Shown here in pieces: positions 16,752 through 27,098 of a stretch of DNA of 64,000 nucleotides. The stretch covers positions 248,001-312,000 of the forward strand of contig JANWWS010000013.1 in assembly GCA_025055765.1 (NCBI GenBank), written 5' to 3'. Source of the DNA: Leptospiraceae bacterium (GTDB lineage Bacteria > Spirochaetota > Leptospiria > Turneriellales > Turneriellaceae). Positions within the stretch are counted from its first letter, which is position 1. The number at the start of each line of letters is the position of its first letter. The notes under the pieces were generated by a model, which was not told the origin of the DNA, did not search any database, and saw nothing but the letters and a program-made list of their open reading frames with translations. The translations under genes and the position numbers were made by a program.

Positions 16752-16779
16752 TTGACAATTTTTTTACAATCTTTAAATT
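16752..16779 (+). promoter_or_regulatory. Probable promoter of the heme operon
   Basis: TTGACA (16752-16757) is followed after 16 bases by TAAATT (16774-16779). Transcription would begin near 16786, leaving a leader of about 30 bases that includes a short hairpin and a ribosome site. Confidence 0.55.
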
Positions 16780-16787
16780 TCTTTTGT

Positions 16788-16804
16788 CAAGGGACTAGCC
16801 CTTG
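16788..16804 (+). promoter_or_regulatory. Hairpin in the hemA leader
   Basis: CAAGGG-ACTAG-CCCTTG is a perfect 6-base inverted repeat with a 5-base loop. It starts at the predicted transcription start and ends two bases before the AGG ribosome site of hemA. It could be an operator for a repressor or a leader hairpin affecting initiation. No iron-box similarity is obvious. Confidence 0.45.
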
Positions 16805-16816
16805 CGAGGTTTAACT

Positions 16817-17803
16817 ATGCAGAGGCTTATCGTCTTACACGGACCAAAGGAGCATGTGACTGGCTTCCCCAGCCAAGAAAACCACTTTAGCGAGGTCTTT
16901 TATCTGGAAACCTGCCAGAGATTCTTAGTCGTAGCCGTAGAAAAAGAAAAAAGAAAAGCAAAACCATGGATAGAGCTACCATGGGAAGTTTATGAAGACG
17001 AAGAAGCCTATGCCTTCTTACTTGAATTTCTATGTGGCCTTAAAAGTGCCCTCATAGGTGAAACCGAGGTTCTCGGCCAATTCCGTCGGGCTTATGAGAG
17101 CCAAAAGTCTCATCTTTTTATATTGCGAAATTATTTTGAGAATCTCATTGCTGATGCTCGGGAGGTGCGCCATAACTACTTACAAAATTTAGGAAATCTA
17201 GGGTATGGCTCCCTTGTGCGCCGTGCTCTTATTCAAGAAGAAGCTCAAAAAGGCGTGTATACAAAACCCACTCTGCTGCTTTTGGGTGCTGGGGAATTAG
17301 CCTTGGCAGTCGCCCCTTATCTCTGCGATTTCGCTAAGCAAAGAGAGGGAAAACTTTATGCCTACAACCGCACCGCGGCTAGGCTCGCAGCCTTGCAGGG
17401 GTATTTAGAAAAATTGGGGAAGGATGGCTTGGAACCCATAGATACTGAAGACCTTGGCCAGATGGTCCAGAAAAGTAACATCGTGGTTGTCGCCATCCCC
17501 TATGACAGAGCCTTTGCTGAGAGACTAACTGCGAATTTCTTGCAAAACAAAAACCCAAGAAAAATTCTTATAAGGCTCTCAGGTGAGGAAGAACCCAACT
17601 CAGCCTATGAGCAAATCAATCCTCAGGAGACTTTATCGCTAAAGGATCTTTTTTCCCTAAAAAGCCGCAGCGAGAAACTGCGTGAAGAAAAATTACAACA
17701 AGCAAGAAACTTTTGCCACATCCGCGCAAAACTGCGTTTTTTGGGCTCGGGGCATAGCCATAGCTGGGAAGATTTGGCTTATTTTAACTTTGCCCTTTCA
17801 TGA
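16817..17803 (+). CDS. hemA: Glutamyl-tRNA reductase, short form
   Basis: HemA reduces glutamyl-tRNA(Glu) to glutamate-1-semialdehyde, the first committed step of C5 heme synthesis. Residues 28-34 (FYLETCQ) hold the catalytic Cys33, and SALIGETEVLGQ (78-89) is the second family signature; an NADPH-binding GAGELA lies near 155. At 328 residues it is about 90 shorter than usual, mostly at the C-terminal dimerisation helices. The conserved Asn after the catalytic Cys is Gln, and the N-terminal domain is also reduced. ATG 16817, with AGG eight bases upstream, is preferred over TTG 16802. It is the first gene of the heme operon. Confidence 0.85.
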   Translation: MQRLIVLHGPKEHVTGFPSQENHFSEVFYLETCQRFLVVAVEKEKRKAKPWIELPWEVYEDEEAYAFLLEFLCGLKSALIGETEVLGQFRRAYESQKSHLFILRNYFENLIADAREVRHNYLQNLGNLGYGSLVRRALIQEEAQKGVYTKPTLLLLGAGELALAVAPYLCDFAKQREGKLYAYNRTAARLAALQGYLEKLGKDGLEPIDTEDLGQMVQKSNIVVVAIPYDRAFAERLTANFLQNKNPRKILIRLSGEEEPNSAYEQINPQETLSLKDLFSLKSRSEKLREEKLQQARNFCHIRAKLRFLGSGHSHSWEDLAYFNFALS

Positions 17804-19341
17804 AGAAATCCCTGCGTCTGGGTACAAGGCGCTCCCTTCTAGCCATGGCCCAGAGCCGTTACGTAGCACAAAAGCTTGAAGAAGTCCATCGGGACATAGA
17901 AGTCAAACTTGTTGGCATTGAGACAATGGGAGATCGCCTTTTAGATGTCTCTTTACAAAAGGTACCAGGAAAAGACTTTTTCGTTTCTGAAATTGACAAA
18001 GAACTTTTAGAGAAAAAAATAGATCTTGCTGTCCACTCCCTGAAGGATCTGAGTTTAGAGCGACCTAGTGAGCTTGTCATAGCAGCCGTACCGCCTCGAC
18101 AACACCAACACGACATTGTTTTTTTTCATATAAGAGTCCTCGAAAAATTAGCTAAGAACAAACCCATTATTATTGGTAGTTCCTCTCCCCGTCGAAAATC
18201 TCTTGTGCTGGCTTTTTTACGAAAGTCTCTCCCAAGACTTAAAGACAATGTCCAAATTGTTTTTGAGGATCTCCGGGGCAATGTAAACACTCGACTTGGT
18301 AGGCTCTTTGCCACTCCCCAAAGCGGCCGACAGCTTGATGCCGTAGTTCTGGCCCTAGCTGGCATAAACCGTCTGTGGCAAGATCCACAAAGTTTAAAGG
18401 AACTTGCGTTTTTTTTCGAAAAAAAAGATGAGATTTTATATCAGCTTTTGCCACTCAGTGAAATCCCCACCGCAGCAGCCCAGGGCGCCCTTGCTGTTGT
18501 CTGCCGCAAAGAAGATGTGGAGACAGTTAATTTAGTAAAAAGTATCCATGACGAGGCTTCCCAAAAAAGTGCTTTTTTAGAACGTGAGATACTTGCCCAT
18601 TATGGGGGTGGTTGTCATGAAAACCTTGGTATAAGCTGTCTTTATCACCCTGAGCTTGGGTTGCTGAAGATAGTTAGAGGACTCTCCCAAGGCCAGGAAT
18701 TCCATAGCCTCAAGCAGGAAAATTATCCTTCGCTAGATCGTACGAAGTCATATCTTGTCTTTAACGGCATGGCCTATTTGCAAAAGCAAGATAAAAAGCG
18801 CATTTACCGCAAACTTAGCGAAAGTGACTGGCAGAAGCTACAAAAAGCAAAAGCCATTTTTGTGAGCCATCGTCACGCTGTGAGCGACGAGATATTGCCC
18901 ATACTGAAAAACAAAAAAGTCTATACCGCAGGTACGAAGACATGGTTTTCTCTGGCCCAAAAAGGAGTTTGGGTTCATGGTAGTGCCGACTCCTTAGGTT
19001 TTACCTATCTCGAGCAAATTTTACAAAGCTCTCCTCTCTTACAAGAAGAGGAAATTCTCATCATAACGCATAGTGGCGCACTGTCGCGTAAGAAAACCCA
19101 GGCAGTGGCCACCTACGAAAGTGAAATTTCTCCTTTACCGCAAATTATTTCACAGGCAGACATACTTTACTGGGCGTCGGCTTCGCAATTTTTGGCAAAT
19201 AAGGACTTTATAAAAAAAGAGGCGATCCACTGCTGCGGCTGCGGGGAAACCGCCTCGGTATTACGAGAAAATGGTATAGAGCCATTTGTTTTTTATAGCG
19301 AAGCCATTTTTAACGAGTGGATCGGCCATGCACAAAGATAG
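17800..19341 (+). CDS. hemCD: Fused porphobilinogen deaminase / uroporphyrinogen-III synthase
   Basis: One 513-residue protein performs two successive heme steps. Residues 1 to about 325 are Hem[19 protein letters not shown] (78-83), RGNVNTRLG (159-167) and the GGGCHENLG loop with Cys272 that holds the dipyrromethane cofactor. The rest, about 330-513, is HemD-like ([28 protein letters not shown]), which is always weakly conserved. HemC-HemD fusion is known from Leptospira. The product passes directly to HemE. The start overlaps hemA by four bases and the end overlaps hemL by 14 bases. Confidence 0.92.
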   Translation: MKKSLRLGTRRSLLAMAQSRYVAQKLEEVHRDIEVKLVGIETMGDRLLDVSLQKVPGKDFFVSEIDKELLEKKIDLAVHSLKDLSLERPSELVIAAVPPRQHQHDIVFFHIRVLEKLAKNKPIIIGSSSPRRKSLVLAFLRKSLPRLKDNVQIVFEDLRGNVNTRLGRLFATPQSGRQLDAVVLALAGINRLWQDPQSLKELAFFFEKKDEILYQLLPLSEIPTAAAQGALAVVCRKEDVETVNLVKSIHDEASQKSAFLEREILAHYGGGCHENLGISCLYHPELGLLKIVRGLSQGQEFHSLKQENYPSLDRTKSYLVFNGMAYLQKQDKKRIYRKLSESDWQKLQKAKAIFVSHRHAVSDEILPILKNKKVYTAGTKTWFSLAQKGVWVHGSADSLGFTYLEQILQSSPLLQEEEILIITHSGALSRKKTQAVATYESEISPLPQIISQADILYWASASQFLANKDFIKKEAIHCCGCGETASVLRENGIEPFVFYSEAIFNEWIGHAQR

Positions 19342-20614
19342 TTCTATAGAACTTTTTGAAAGAGCCCAAAAGGTCTCCCCGGGGGGGGTACACTCGCCCG
19401 TAAGAGCTTTTCGGGGAGTTGGGGGTGTACCCCGTTTTATAAAAAGAAGTGAAGGGCCTTTTTTGTATGATGTCGATGATAACCGCTACGTGGATTTTTG
19501 TCTTTCCTGGGGACCGCTCCTTTTTGGCCATCGGGATCCAGAAACCGAAGAGGCTGTAAGGGCGGCTCTTTCTCGTGGCTGGAGCTATGGTGCTGCGGAG
19601 CCTTATTCCTTGGAATTGTGTGAACTTATACAACAATCTATACCCTGGGCAGAGAAAATCCGGTTAGTCAGCTCGGGTACGGAGGCTGTCATGTCGGCTA
19701 TCCGCGTAGCACGTGCCGCGACGGGTCGCCATAAGATCCTGAAATTTGACGGATGTTATCATGGCCACAGTGATTCTATGCTCGTGCGCGCAGGCTCTGG
19801 CCTCGCAGAAGCCTCAAGTCCCGACTCAGCAGGGGTACCGCCCGCTACGGCGCAAGATACCTTGGTAGCCCCCTTAGACGATGAGCTCTACATAGAAAAG
19901 CTTTTTCTCACATATGCCTCTCAAATTGCCGCAGTCATCATAGAGCCATTACCGGCTAACTATGGCTTGCTTATACAAAGAACTGAGTTTTTACAAAAAA
20001 TCCGTGATCTATGTACTAAATACCACTCTTTACTCATCTTTGATGAGGTTATCTCAGGCTTTCGCGTTGGCTTTGGGGGTATGGCCGAAAAAACAGGCAT
20101 TCAACCTGATCTTGTTACCTACGGCAAGCTTATGGGAGGTGGCTTTCCGCTGGCAGCTTACGCTGGGAAGAAGGAGCTCATGGACCTTGTGGCCCCTGTC
20201 GGTCCTGTATACCAGGCAGGGACCTTGAGCGCCAACCCCGTGGCCGTGGCAGCCGGACTTACCACATTAAAGAAGTTACTTCGAGATAACCCCTATACCG
20301 AACTTACACGAAGAACAACCAAGTTTGCTGACTACCTAGAAAAACACGCTCAAGAAAAGGGCATAGAACTTTGCGTAGTAAGGGAAGCCTCCATCTTTTG
20401 GGTTGCCTTTCGCAGAGACAGAGCCATCCACAGTATAAAAGACATACCCTCAGGCCAAAAAGAAAGATATGCCAAACTCTTTCATGGCTTGTTGCGCCGT
20501 GGAGTGTATCTTTCCCCCAGTGGTTTTGAAGTTTCGTTTATTAGTACAGCACACAGCGACACTCTTTTAGACGAAGTCTGCCAAAAATTTTGTGAGGCTT
20601 TGGATGAGCTCTAA
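19328..20614 (+). CDS. hemL: Glutamate-1-semialdehyde 2,1-aminomutase
   Basis: HemL is a PLP enzyme that turns glutamate-1-semialdehyde into 5-aminolevulinate. The N-terminus [12 protein letters not shown] is characteristic; [12 protein letters not shown] and the [11 protein letters not shown] segment bind [12 protein letters not shown] follows; and [10 protein letters not shown] contains the Schiff-base lysine. About 428 residues, a normal length. The frame could begin at 19286, but ATG 19328 matches the family start and overlaps hemCD by 14 bases. In Leptospira I recall hemB lying between hemCD and hemL; here the two are directly joined. Confidence 0.95.
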   Translation: MHKDSSIELFERAQKVSPGGVHSPVRAFRGVGGVPRFIKRSEGPFLYDVDDNRYVDFCLSWGPLLFGHRDPETEEAVRAALSRGWSYGAAEPYSLELCELIQQSIPWAEKIRLVSSGTEAVMSAIRVARAATGRHKILKFDGCYHGHSDSMLVRAGSGLAEASSPDSAGVPPATAQDTLVAPLDDELYIEKLFLTYASQIAAVIIEPLPANYGLLIQRTEFLQKIRDLCTKYHSLLIFDEVISGFRVGFGGMAEKTGIQPDLVTYGKLMGGGFPLAAYAGKKELMDLVAPVGPVYQAGTLSANPVAVAAGLTTLKKLLRDNPYTELTRRTTKFADYLEKHAQEKGIELCVVREASIFWVAFRRDRAIHSIKDIPSGQKERYAKLFHGLLRRGVYLSPSGFEVSFISTAHSDTLLDEVCQKFCEALDEL

Positions 20615-21644
20615 GCTACTTAACGAGGCACTTCAACGCAAAAACAACCAAAGACCACCTGTTTATTTTATGCGTCAAGCCGGGCGCTACCACAGCCATT
20701 ACCAAAATTTGCGCAAAAAGCATAGCTTTTTGGAACTATGCAAAAATCCCAAGCTTTCTGCAGAAGTTGCCCTTGGCCCAGTGGCAGATTTTGGGTTTGA
20801 TGCGGCCATCCTTTTCTCTGACCTACTCTTTCCTCTGGAAGCCATGGGCATGGGACTTACCTATAGCGAGGGACCAGAGCTTTCTTTTCTTCTCAAAACC
20901 GTACATGATGTGCAAATACTTAAAGATGCTGATACAGCGGTTGCTAATCTTCTCTTTCAGGCAGAAGCCATTGCGTTGTTGCGCGAAAAACTATCTCCTG
21001 AAAAAGCAATTTTAGGCTTTGTAGGTGGCCCCATCACTCTTTTTACCTACGCCACAGAAGGCTCCCATCAAGGCTACCTTCGCGAGGCCAAGACGGGACT
21101 TGCCGATGGCCGATTTTCTTTTTTTTTACAAAAATTATTACCCATTTTGTCAGAAAATATGTCACAACAGGCCCAAGCTGGGGCGGATGTCATCGCGATT
21201 TTTGACACTGCCTGCGGGGAATTCTCATATGAGGATCTTCGAGATTTCTCTCTTCCTGCTTTAAAAGAGCTCCTTGCTCTTTTTCATGGCAAAAACCCAG
21301 GCTTTCCTGTATTATATTATAGTAGGGGTGTCTCTTATAGTTATTTACAAGCCCTTTCTGAGCTGCCCTTTTCTGCCCTCGGGGTTGATTGGCGTATGCC
21401 CATGAAGGAGTTGCTAGCTAATTTAGGAGGAAAACTCGCCTTGCAGGGTAACTTTGACCCCACTCTTATGCTTTTACCCCCAAAGATGCTTGAAAAAAAA
21501 TTGCGAAGCTATTTCTGGGAGCTTAGTCAAGAAATGACGCTATTAAAAGGTTATATCTGTAGTTTGGGACATGGCGTCTTACCACCCACACCCGAAGAAA
21601 ATGTACGACTTTTTCTGCGTGTGTTTCAGGAGTACTTTCTATGA
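20604..21644 (+). CDS. hemE: Uroporphyrinogen III decarboxylase
   Basis: HemE removes four carboxyl groups from uroporphyrinogen III to give coproporphyrinogen III. The N-terminal [12 protein letters not shown] and the [17 protein letters not shown] segment, with its substrate-binding Asp, are diagnostic, as is the C-terminal [17 protein letters not shown] 20604 has GAGG seven bases upstream and overlaps the hemL stop by 11 bases; GTG 20592 is less likely. 346 residues, a normal length. Confidence 0.95.
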   Translation: MSSKLLNEALQRKNNQRPPVYFMRQAGRYHSHYQNLRKKHSFLELCKNPKLSAEVALGPVADFGFDAAILFSDLLFPLEAMGMGLTYSEGPELSFLLKTVHDVQILKDADTAVANLLFQAEAIALLREKLSPEKAILGFVGGPITLFTYATEGSHQGYLREAKTGLADGRFSFFLQKLLPILSENMSQQAQAGADVIAIFDTACGEFSYEDLRDFSLPALKELLALFHGKNPGFPVLYYSRGVSYSYLQALSELPFSALGVDWRMPMKELLANLGGKLALQGNFDPTLMLLPPKMLEKKLRSYFWELSQEMTLLKGYICSLGHGVLPPTPEENVRLFLRVFQEYFL

Positions 21645-23017
21645 CAAAAGTGCTTACACGCTCTGAGCTTTTGGCAAAATATAATGTTCCTGGCCCGCGC
21701 TACACAAGCTACCCCACCGTACCATACTGGGAAGATACACCAAGCCAGTGGGATTGGCTTGAGGCCCTAAAGCAAACTTTAAATGAAAACCAAGAACATG
21801 GTATTTCCATCTATATTCACATCCCCTTCTGTGAATCTTTGTGTACCTATTGTGGCTGCAACACGAGAATTACCAAAAACCATGCTCTAGGGACAAAATA
21901 CATCACCACTCTCTTAAAGGAACTTGATCTTTACCTCGAAAAGCTTTCTTTACAAGACAAGCCCCTAGTAGCCGAACTCCACTTTGGAGGAGGCACACCG
22001 ACTTTTCTGAGAGCTCATGAGTTAGAGATACTTTTACGAGGACTGCACGAGCGGCTCGCTTTTAGAAAAGATGCGGAAATATCTATAGAAGCACATCCTG
22101 CTGTAACTTCTACGGAACAGCTCGATGTTTTAGCACGCTATGGCGTAAACCGCCTAAGCCTAGGGATTCAGGATTACGACCCCAAAGTACAGGACATTGT
22201 AAATCGCCATCAAACCCCTGAAATGGTGGCTAAAATTACCCATTATGCGCGTAAGCTAGGAATGCGCAGTATAAACTACGATCTCATCTATGGCCTACCT
22301 CTCCAGACCCCCGATAGTATCCGCTACACCATGAGATTCGTACTACAAGATAGACCAGACCGCATAGCGTTTTATTCGTACGCTCACGTTCCTTGGATCA
22401 AGCCAAGTCAAAGACGCTTTACCGAAAAAGACCTACCGCAGGGCGCAGAAAAAAGAAGACTATATGAACTTGGGCGTGATCTTCTAGAAGAAAGTGGTTA
22501 TCGCGAAATTGGCATGGATCACTTTGCCCTAGAAAGCGATGATCTATGGCAGGCATCGATCCGCAAAACTCTCCATCGCAATTTTATGGGATATACCCCT
22601 CGCTACGTCGCCCCCCTTCTTGGCCTGGGGGTATCGGCTATTGGAGATGCCCTTACTGTATTTGCGCAAAATGAAAAGGTATTAGAAAAATATGAGGAAA
22701 AAGTAGAACGCCGGGAACTCCCTCTTCTGCGAGGCCATATCCTAAACCAAGAAGACCAAATCCTGCGTCGGCATATTTTAAACCTCATGACTCGGCTAAA
22801 GACATCTTGGGAAGACCCATGTCTATATACGGAATTTTTAGATACCGTAAGAGAAAGACTCAAAGAAATGGAGAAAGATCAATTAGTAGAAATCCATGAC
22901 AAAGAGGTGGTGGTAACCCCCGAAGGAAGGGCTTTTTTGCGCAATATTTGTATGGCGTTTGATGCTCGGCTTATCCGCAAAAGCCCAGGTATGCGGGTTT
23001 TTAGCCAAACCATCTAG
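21641..23017 (+). CDS. hemN: Oxygen-independent coproporphyrinogen III oxidase
   Basis: A radical-SAM enzyme that decarboxylates coproporphyrinogen III to protoporphyrinogen IX without oxygen. The N-terminus has PGPRYTSYPT, and Cys64, Cys68 and Cys71 in FCESLCTYCGC hold the 4Fe-4S cluster. FGGGTPTFL, IEAHPA and DLIYGLPLQT follow, and the C-terminal HemN domain ends near MRVF. At 458 residues this is true HemN, not the shorter HemW. The start overlaps hemE by four bases. Confidence 0.95.
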   Translation: MTKVLTRSELLAKYNVPGPRYTSYPTVPYWEDTPSQWDWLEALKQTLNENQEHGISIYIHIPFCESLCTYCGCNTRITKNHALGTKYITTLLKELDLYLEKLSLQDKPLVAELHFGGGTPTFLRAHELEILLRGLHERLAFRKDAEISIEAHPAVTSTEQLDVLARYGVNRLSLGIQDYDPKVQDIVNRHQTPEMVAKITHYARKLGMRSINYDLIYGLPLQTPDSIRYTMRFVLQDRPDRIAFYSYAHVPWIKPSQRRFTEKDLPQGAEKRRLYELGRDLLEESGYREIGMDHFALESDDLWQASIRKTLHRNFMGYTPRYVAPLLGLGVSAIGDALTVFAQNEKVLEKYEEKVERRELPLLRGHILNQEDQILRRHILNLMTRLKTSWEDPCLYTEFLDTVRERLKEMEKDQLVEIHDKEVVVTPEGRAFLRNICMAFDARLIRKSPGMRVFSQTI

Positions 23018-23019
23018 TC

Positions 23020-23988
23020 ATGCAAAAGATAGCCATCCTCTTTCTTAACTTTGGGGGACCACAAAACTTAAAAGAAGTTACCCCTTTTTTGTTTCGCCTT
23101 TTTCGTCAAAGGGAAATTCTCTACGGTATTCCCCTGCCTATGCGTATTTTTCTTGCAGCTCTCATTGCTTTACTGAAAAGCAAAAACTCGCGACAAAATT
23201 ATGCTAAAATAGGTGGCGGGTCCCCACAGCTTGCCTACACATGGACTCAAGCTGAAAAAAGTACAGGCTTTTTAAAAGAAATGCTCCAAGTCGAAGTGCG
23301 TGCCTTTGTTGGCATGCGCTCCTCAAAACCAAGTTTTCAAGATGCTATTCTTGAAATAAAGAAATTCCAACCACAAAAATTGGTAGTTTTACCTCTTTTC
23401 CCTCAAAATTCCCTTACGACTACTAAACCCTATTTAGAAGATATACGAAAATTGCTACAGAGGTACAAATTATTATATGAAATTTATGAAATCTCTGGCT
23501 GGCATGACCATCCCACCTACATTAAGCTAAAAAGGTGTCTTTTACAAGAAAAGCTAGCCCTGTTGAAAGAAGAAGAGTACAGCTATAGTCATGTACTTTT
23601 TACAGCTCACTCTTTACCCTATCATCTTATTAAGAAGGGGGACAGTTACCAGAAAGAAACAGAAAAAACGGTTTCTCTTATTGCAGAAAGCTTACCCTTA
23701 AGCTACTCTCTTGCCTACCAAAGCCGGCTCAAGGGCCAACGCTGGCTGTCCCCTTATACTGACGCCGAGATTATGAGACTTGCCAGAGAGGGGATTAAAA
23801 ATCTCATAGTTATGCCCGTGAGCTTCGTAAGTGACCATATTGAAACGCTCTATGAGTTAGACCACCAATACCGCCAGCTGGCCCATAGCTACGGGATAGA
23901 AAAATACCTACGCTGTCGTACCTTTAATGACGACGAAAATTTTGCTCTTTTTCTAGCACAGCTTATACAAGAAAAACTGGTTTCATGA
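23020..23988 (+). CDS. hemH: Ferrochelatase
   Basis: HemH inserts ferrous iron into protoporphyrin IX (or coproporphyrin III in other lineages). N-terminal ILFLNFGGP, FVGMRSSKPS, the catalytic His in FTAHSLPYHL (near 195), the SLAYQSRLKGQRWL segment and SFVSDHIETLYELD (near 274) are all in place. 322 residues. No iron-sulphur cysteines are seen. It sits two bases after hemN and before the protoporphyrinogen oxidase, which suggests the classical protoporphyrin route. Confidence 0.93.
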   Translation: MQKIAILFLNFGGPQNLKEVTPFLFRLFRQREILYGIPLPMRIFLAALIALLKSKNSRQNYAKIGGGSPQLAYTWTQAEKSTGFLKEMLQVEVRAFVGMRSSKPSFQDAILEIKKFQPQKLVVLPLFPQNSLTTTKPYLEDIRKLLQRYKLLYEIYEISGWHDHPTYIKLKRCLLQEKLALLKEEEYSYSHVLFTAHSLPYHLIKKGDSYQKETEKTVSLIAESLPLSYSLAYQSRLKGQRWLSPYTDAEIMRLAREGIKNLIVMPVSFVSDHIETLYELDHQYRQLAHSYGIEKYLRCRTFNDDENFALFLAQLIQEKLVS

Positions 23989-25229
23989 TAGGAAGGCTAA
24001 ATACCAAAGAAAAGAAAGTTACGGTTATTGGTGGAGGTATAAGTGGGCTTTTGGCCGCATACTACCTGCACCGACATGGCTATGAAGTAACTCTCCTTGA
24101 AAAACAAAAGCAGGCAGGTGGTCTTATTGATACCATAATGACCCCCTATGGCCTAGCCGAGAAGGCAGCGCACTCTTTTTTAGCCACCCCTTCTATGGTT
24201 TCTCTTGCACAGGGTCTTGGGTTGAAACTCCTACGGGCCCAAACCCGTACACGTTATATCTTACGTGATGGACAACTAAAGCGAATGCCTCTTTCGCCTA
24301 AAGAAGCTTTCCATGCTGTCTGGCGTTTTCTTTTTTCGCGTGCCCAAAGCGACGCACAAACCTTTGCTCAGTGGGCAAAAGAACATCTCAACGAAAGTGC
24401 CATGAATTATCTATTAAACCCATTTTTACTGGGCATTTTTGGTGCCACGGCAGAAAATATTAGTGTAAAAGCTGCTTTTCCACGCCTGGCCACCTTCCCC
24501 GGAGAGCGCGTTTGGGATGCCCTGAGACGAACCCCCAAAAAGCGGGAAAAAACTTTTCTTGCCGCTTTTGAAAAGGGTACTGGTTCTTTGGTAAAAGCTC
24601 TTTCTCAGGACCTTACATTAAAACTGGGGAAAAACTTTGTTTTAGGAAAAGCCGTAGAAGAACTCCCTAGGAGTGGGAATGTGGTACTGTGTGTACCAGC
24701 TTACGAGGCAGCACGTTTGTTACAAAAAAAACATAAAGCTCTGGCCCGGGCTCTCGAAAAAGTGAACTATAACCCGTTCGTTCAGGCTACCGTTTTCTTA
24801 GAAAAAAGGGCGGAAATCCCTAAGGGAGTAGGGGTCCTGATCCCTCCCCAGGAAAAGCGCAAGATACTAGGTGTTTTATTTAACTCGCACACCTTTGCAT
24901 ATCGGACAGTCTCTCAAGAACTGCATTCCGTGTCCGTCTTTGCCGGGGGCAGCCTTTTTCCTGAAATTGTTTCCTTAAAGGAAAGTGAGATACGAGAAAT
25001 TATAGAAGAAGAGCTAGCGGCTTTATTTCATGCCAGAAAATACATCCGGCATATGGAAATCGTTAGATGGCACAAAGGTATACCACTCTACAATGAAGAT
25101 CTCCGCTTGGCTTGGGACATTGCCGAAAAATTACTTGCCCAAGAAGAAGGGCTAATCCTTTTTGGCAACTATACGGGCGAAATTTCCCTGCGAGGTCTTG
25201 AAAAAAAAGCCTCACAGCTGGGTAGCTAG
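23985..25229 (+). CDS. hemY: Protoporphyrinogen oxidase, FAD type
   Basis: A 414-residue flavin oxidase that converts protoporphyrinogen IX to protoporphyrin IX. The FAD-binding VTVIGGGISGLLAAYYL (residues about 12-28) and ELLEKQ-like LLEKQKQAGG follow the family pattern. The central LLNPFLLGIFGATAEN matches the substrate domain of HemY/PPOX, and GNYTGEISLRG is the C-terminal flavin motif. It is somewhat shorter than usual. The published Leptospira name may be hemG. It overlaps hemH by four bases and is the last heme gene; lepA follows after a 39-base gap. Confidence 0.9.
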   Translation: MIGRLNTKEKKVTVIGGGISGLLAAYYLHRHGYEVTLLEKQKQAGGLIDTIMTPYGLAEKAAHSFLATPSMVSLAQGLGLKLLRAQTRTRYILRDGQLKRMPLSPKEAFHAVWRFLFSRAQSDAQTFAQWAKEHLNESAMNYLLNPFLLGIFGATAENISVKAAFPRLATFPGERVWDALRRTPKKREKTFLAAFEKGTGSLVKALSQDLTLKLGKNFVLGKAVEELPRSGNVVLCVPAYEAARLLQKKHKALARALEKVNYNPFVQATVFLEKRAEIPKGVGVLIPPQEKRKILGVLFNSHTFAYRTVSQELHSVSVFAGGSLFPEIVSLKESEIREIIEEELAALFHARKYIRHMEIVRWHKGIPLYNEDLRLAWDIAEKLLAQEEGLILFGNYTGEISLRGLEKKASQLGS

Positions 25230-25268
25230 CTTTTCTTTACATTTCATCCCTTTTTAAAAAAAAATTCC

Positions 25269-27098
25269 ATGGCCTATGGCAATATACCTGCCTCGCGCAT
25301 ACGTAACTTTTCTATAATCGCCCACATTGATCATGGTAAAAGCACCCTAGCAGATCGCCTACTAGAACTTGGGGGTCTAATGGACCCACGGGAACAAAAA
25401 GAGCAGATTTTAGATAATATGGACATTGAGCGTGAAAGAGGTATAACTATAAAGTCAAACTCCGCTTCTTTTTTGTGGCGTGGACAGGATGGTCTATCCT
25501 ATCTTTTTAATCTCATTGACACCCCGGGCCATGTGGATTTTACTTACGAGGTATTGCGCTCCCTCGCTGCCTGTGAAGGGGTTTTGCTTTTAATTGATGC
25601 CACTCAAGGGATTCAGGCCCAAACTATAGCTAATTTCTACCTAGCACTCGAGGCAGATTTGGCCATCTTGCCGGTAATCAATAAGATAGACCTAGCCTCA
25701 GCTGACATTGAAAAAACCAAAAAACAAATAAGAGACTTGCTAGGTCTTAACCCTGAAGAGGCAATCTGTGTCTCTGCCAAAACAGGGCTCAATGTAGAGC
25801 AGCTTATGCATAAGATTATTGAAAAAATCCCGGCCCCACAGGCCGATGTTCATAAACCACTAAGAGCTCTGGTCTTTGATGCTTATTTTGACAGCTACCG
25901 GGGGGTAGTTGCCAAAGTACGTATCTTTGACGGTAGGCTTCGCAAAGGTGATAAAATTAAGTTTATGCGTCGTTTAAGCGAACATGAGGTTATGGAATTA
26001 GGTATCGCCCAGCTTAAACTAAAGCCCCTGGAACAGCTAGAAGCAGGAGAGGTAGGCTATATTGTCACGGGCTTGAAAAATGTCTCGGATGTGCTTTTAG
26101 GAGATACCTTGACTCTCACAACCCAACCAGCCCAGGAACCCCTTTTTAAAATCAAAGAAATCAAACCTATGGTTTTCTCAGGGCTTTTTCCAGTTAACGG
26201 GGAAGATTTTGATCTCTTAAAAGAAGCCATGCAAAAACTCTGCTTAAATGACCCCTCCCTTGTCTACGAAAGCGAAAACAGTGAGGCATTAGGCTTTGGC
26301 TTTCGGGTAGGTTATCTTGGCCTTCTACATATGGAAATTGTGCAGGAAAGGCTAGAGAGGGAATTTGGTCTAAATCTCATTACTACGGCTCCCTCTGTAC
26401 GCTACAGGGTTACCAAAACCAATGGCCAAGTTGTGGAAATCGATAACCCAAGTGAATTTCCCCCCGATGCTATATCGGTGGAGGAGCCTTACGTAAAGGT
26501 GACCATTATCTCCCCTGCAGAATATTTGGGTAATCTCTTGCAGCTTTTACAAGAAAAACGTGGCGAAAATCAAAACATCCATTACCTTGACCCGCAGACG
26601 GTACAAATTACCTACCTCTTACCCTTAAGCGAGATGATTTTTGAATTTTACGACAAACTAAAATCGCTCTCGCGCGGTTATGCTACTTTAGATTATGAGT
26701 TCTTTGATTATCGAAAAAGCGATTTAGTAAAAGTTGACATTCTTGTGCATGGACAAAAGGTAGATGCCCTGGCCATGATCGTGCACCGCTCTGTGGCCGA
26801 AAAAAGAGGCCGTGAAGTCATCCAGAAGTTAAAAAATCTCATTAGCCGCCACCAGTTCCAAATAGCCCTTCAGGCTGCCATCGGCTCACGAGTAATTGCA
26901 AGAGAAAATATATCCGCTTTACGCAAAAACGTCACTGCCAAATGCTATGGAGGAGATATCACACGCAAAAGAAAGCTTCTTGAAAAGCAAAAAGAAGGCA
27001 AAAAACGCATGAAAATGATAGGTCAGGTAGAGATACCCCAAGAGGCCTTCTTGGCGGTTCTCAAAACAAGTGATTGGCAAAAAAAAGAAAGGCAGTAA
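25269..27098 (+). CDS. lepA: Elongation factor 4 (LepA)
   Basis: A 609-residue translational GTPase that remodels stalled or early-elongating ribosomes. G1 [10 protein letters not shown]3 DTPGHVDF, G4 NKIDL and switch [10 protein letters not shown] are present, and the LepA-specific C-terminal domain (residues about 490-600, with the lysine/arginine-rich [20 protein letters not shown] area) is complete. No ribosome site precedes the ATG; the upstream sequence is a T-then-A tract followed by TTCC. It may be read from its own promoter or from the hem operon. Confidence 0.96.
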   Translation: MAYGNIPASRIRNFSIIAHIDHGKSTLADRLLELGGLMDPREQKEQILDNMDIERERGITIKSNSASFLWRGQDGLSYLFNLIDTPGHVDFTYEVLRSLAACEGVLLLIDATQGIQAQTIANFYLALEADLAILPVINKIDLASADIEKTKKQIRDLLGLNPEEAICVSAKTGLNVEQLMHKIIEKIPAPQADVHKPLRALVFDAYFDSYRGVVAKVRIFDGRLRKGDKIKFMRRLSEHEVMELGIAQLKLKPLEQLEAGEVGYIVTGLKNVSDVLLGDTLTLTTQPAQEPLFKIKEIKPMVFSGLFPVNGEDFDLLKEAMQKLCLNDPSLVYESENSEALGFGFRVGYLGLLHMEIVQERLEREFGLNLITTAPSVRYRVTKTNGQVVEIDNPSEFPPDAISVEEPYVKVTIISPAEYLGNLLQLLQEKRGENQNIHYLDPQTVQITYLLPLSEMIFEFYDKLKSLSRGYATLDYEFFDYRKSDLVKVDILVHGQKVDALAMIVHRSVAEKRGREVIQKLKNLISRHQFQIALQAAIGSRVIARENISALRKNVTAKCYGGDITRKRKLLEKQKEGKKRMKMIGQVEIPQEAFLAVLKTSDWQKKERQ

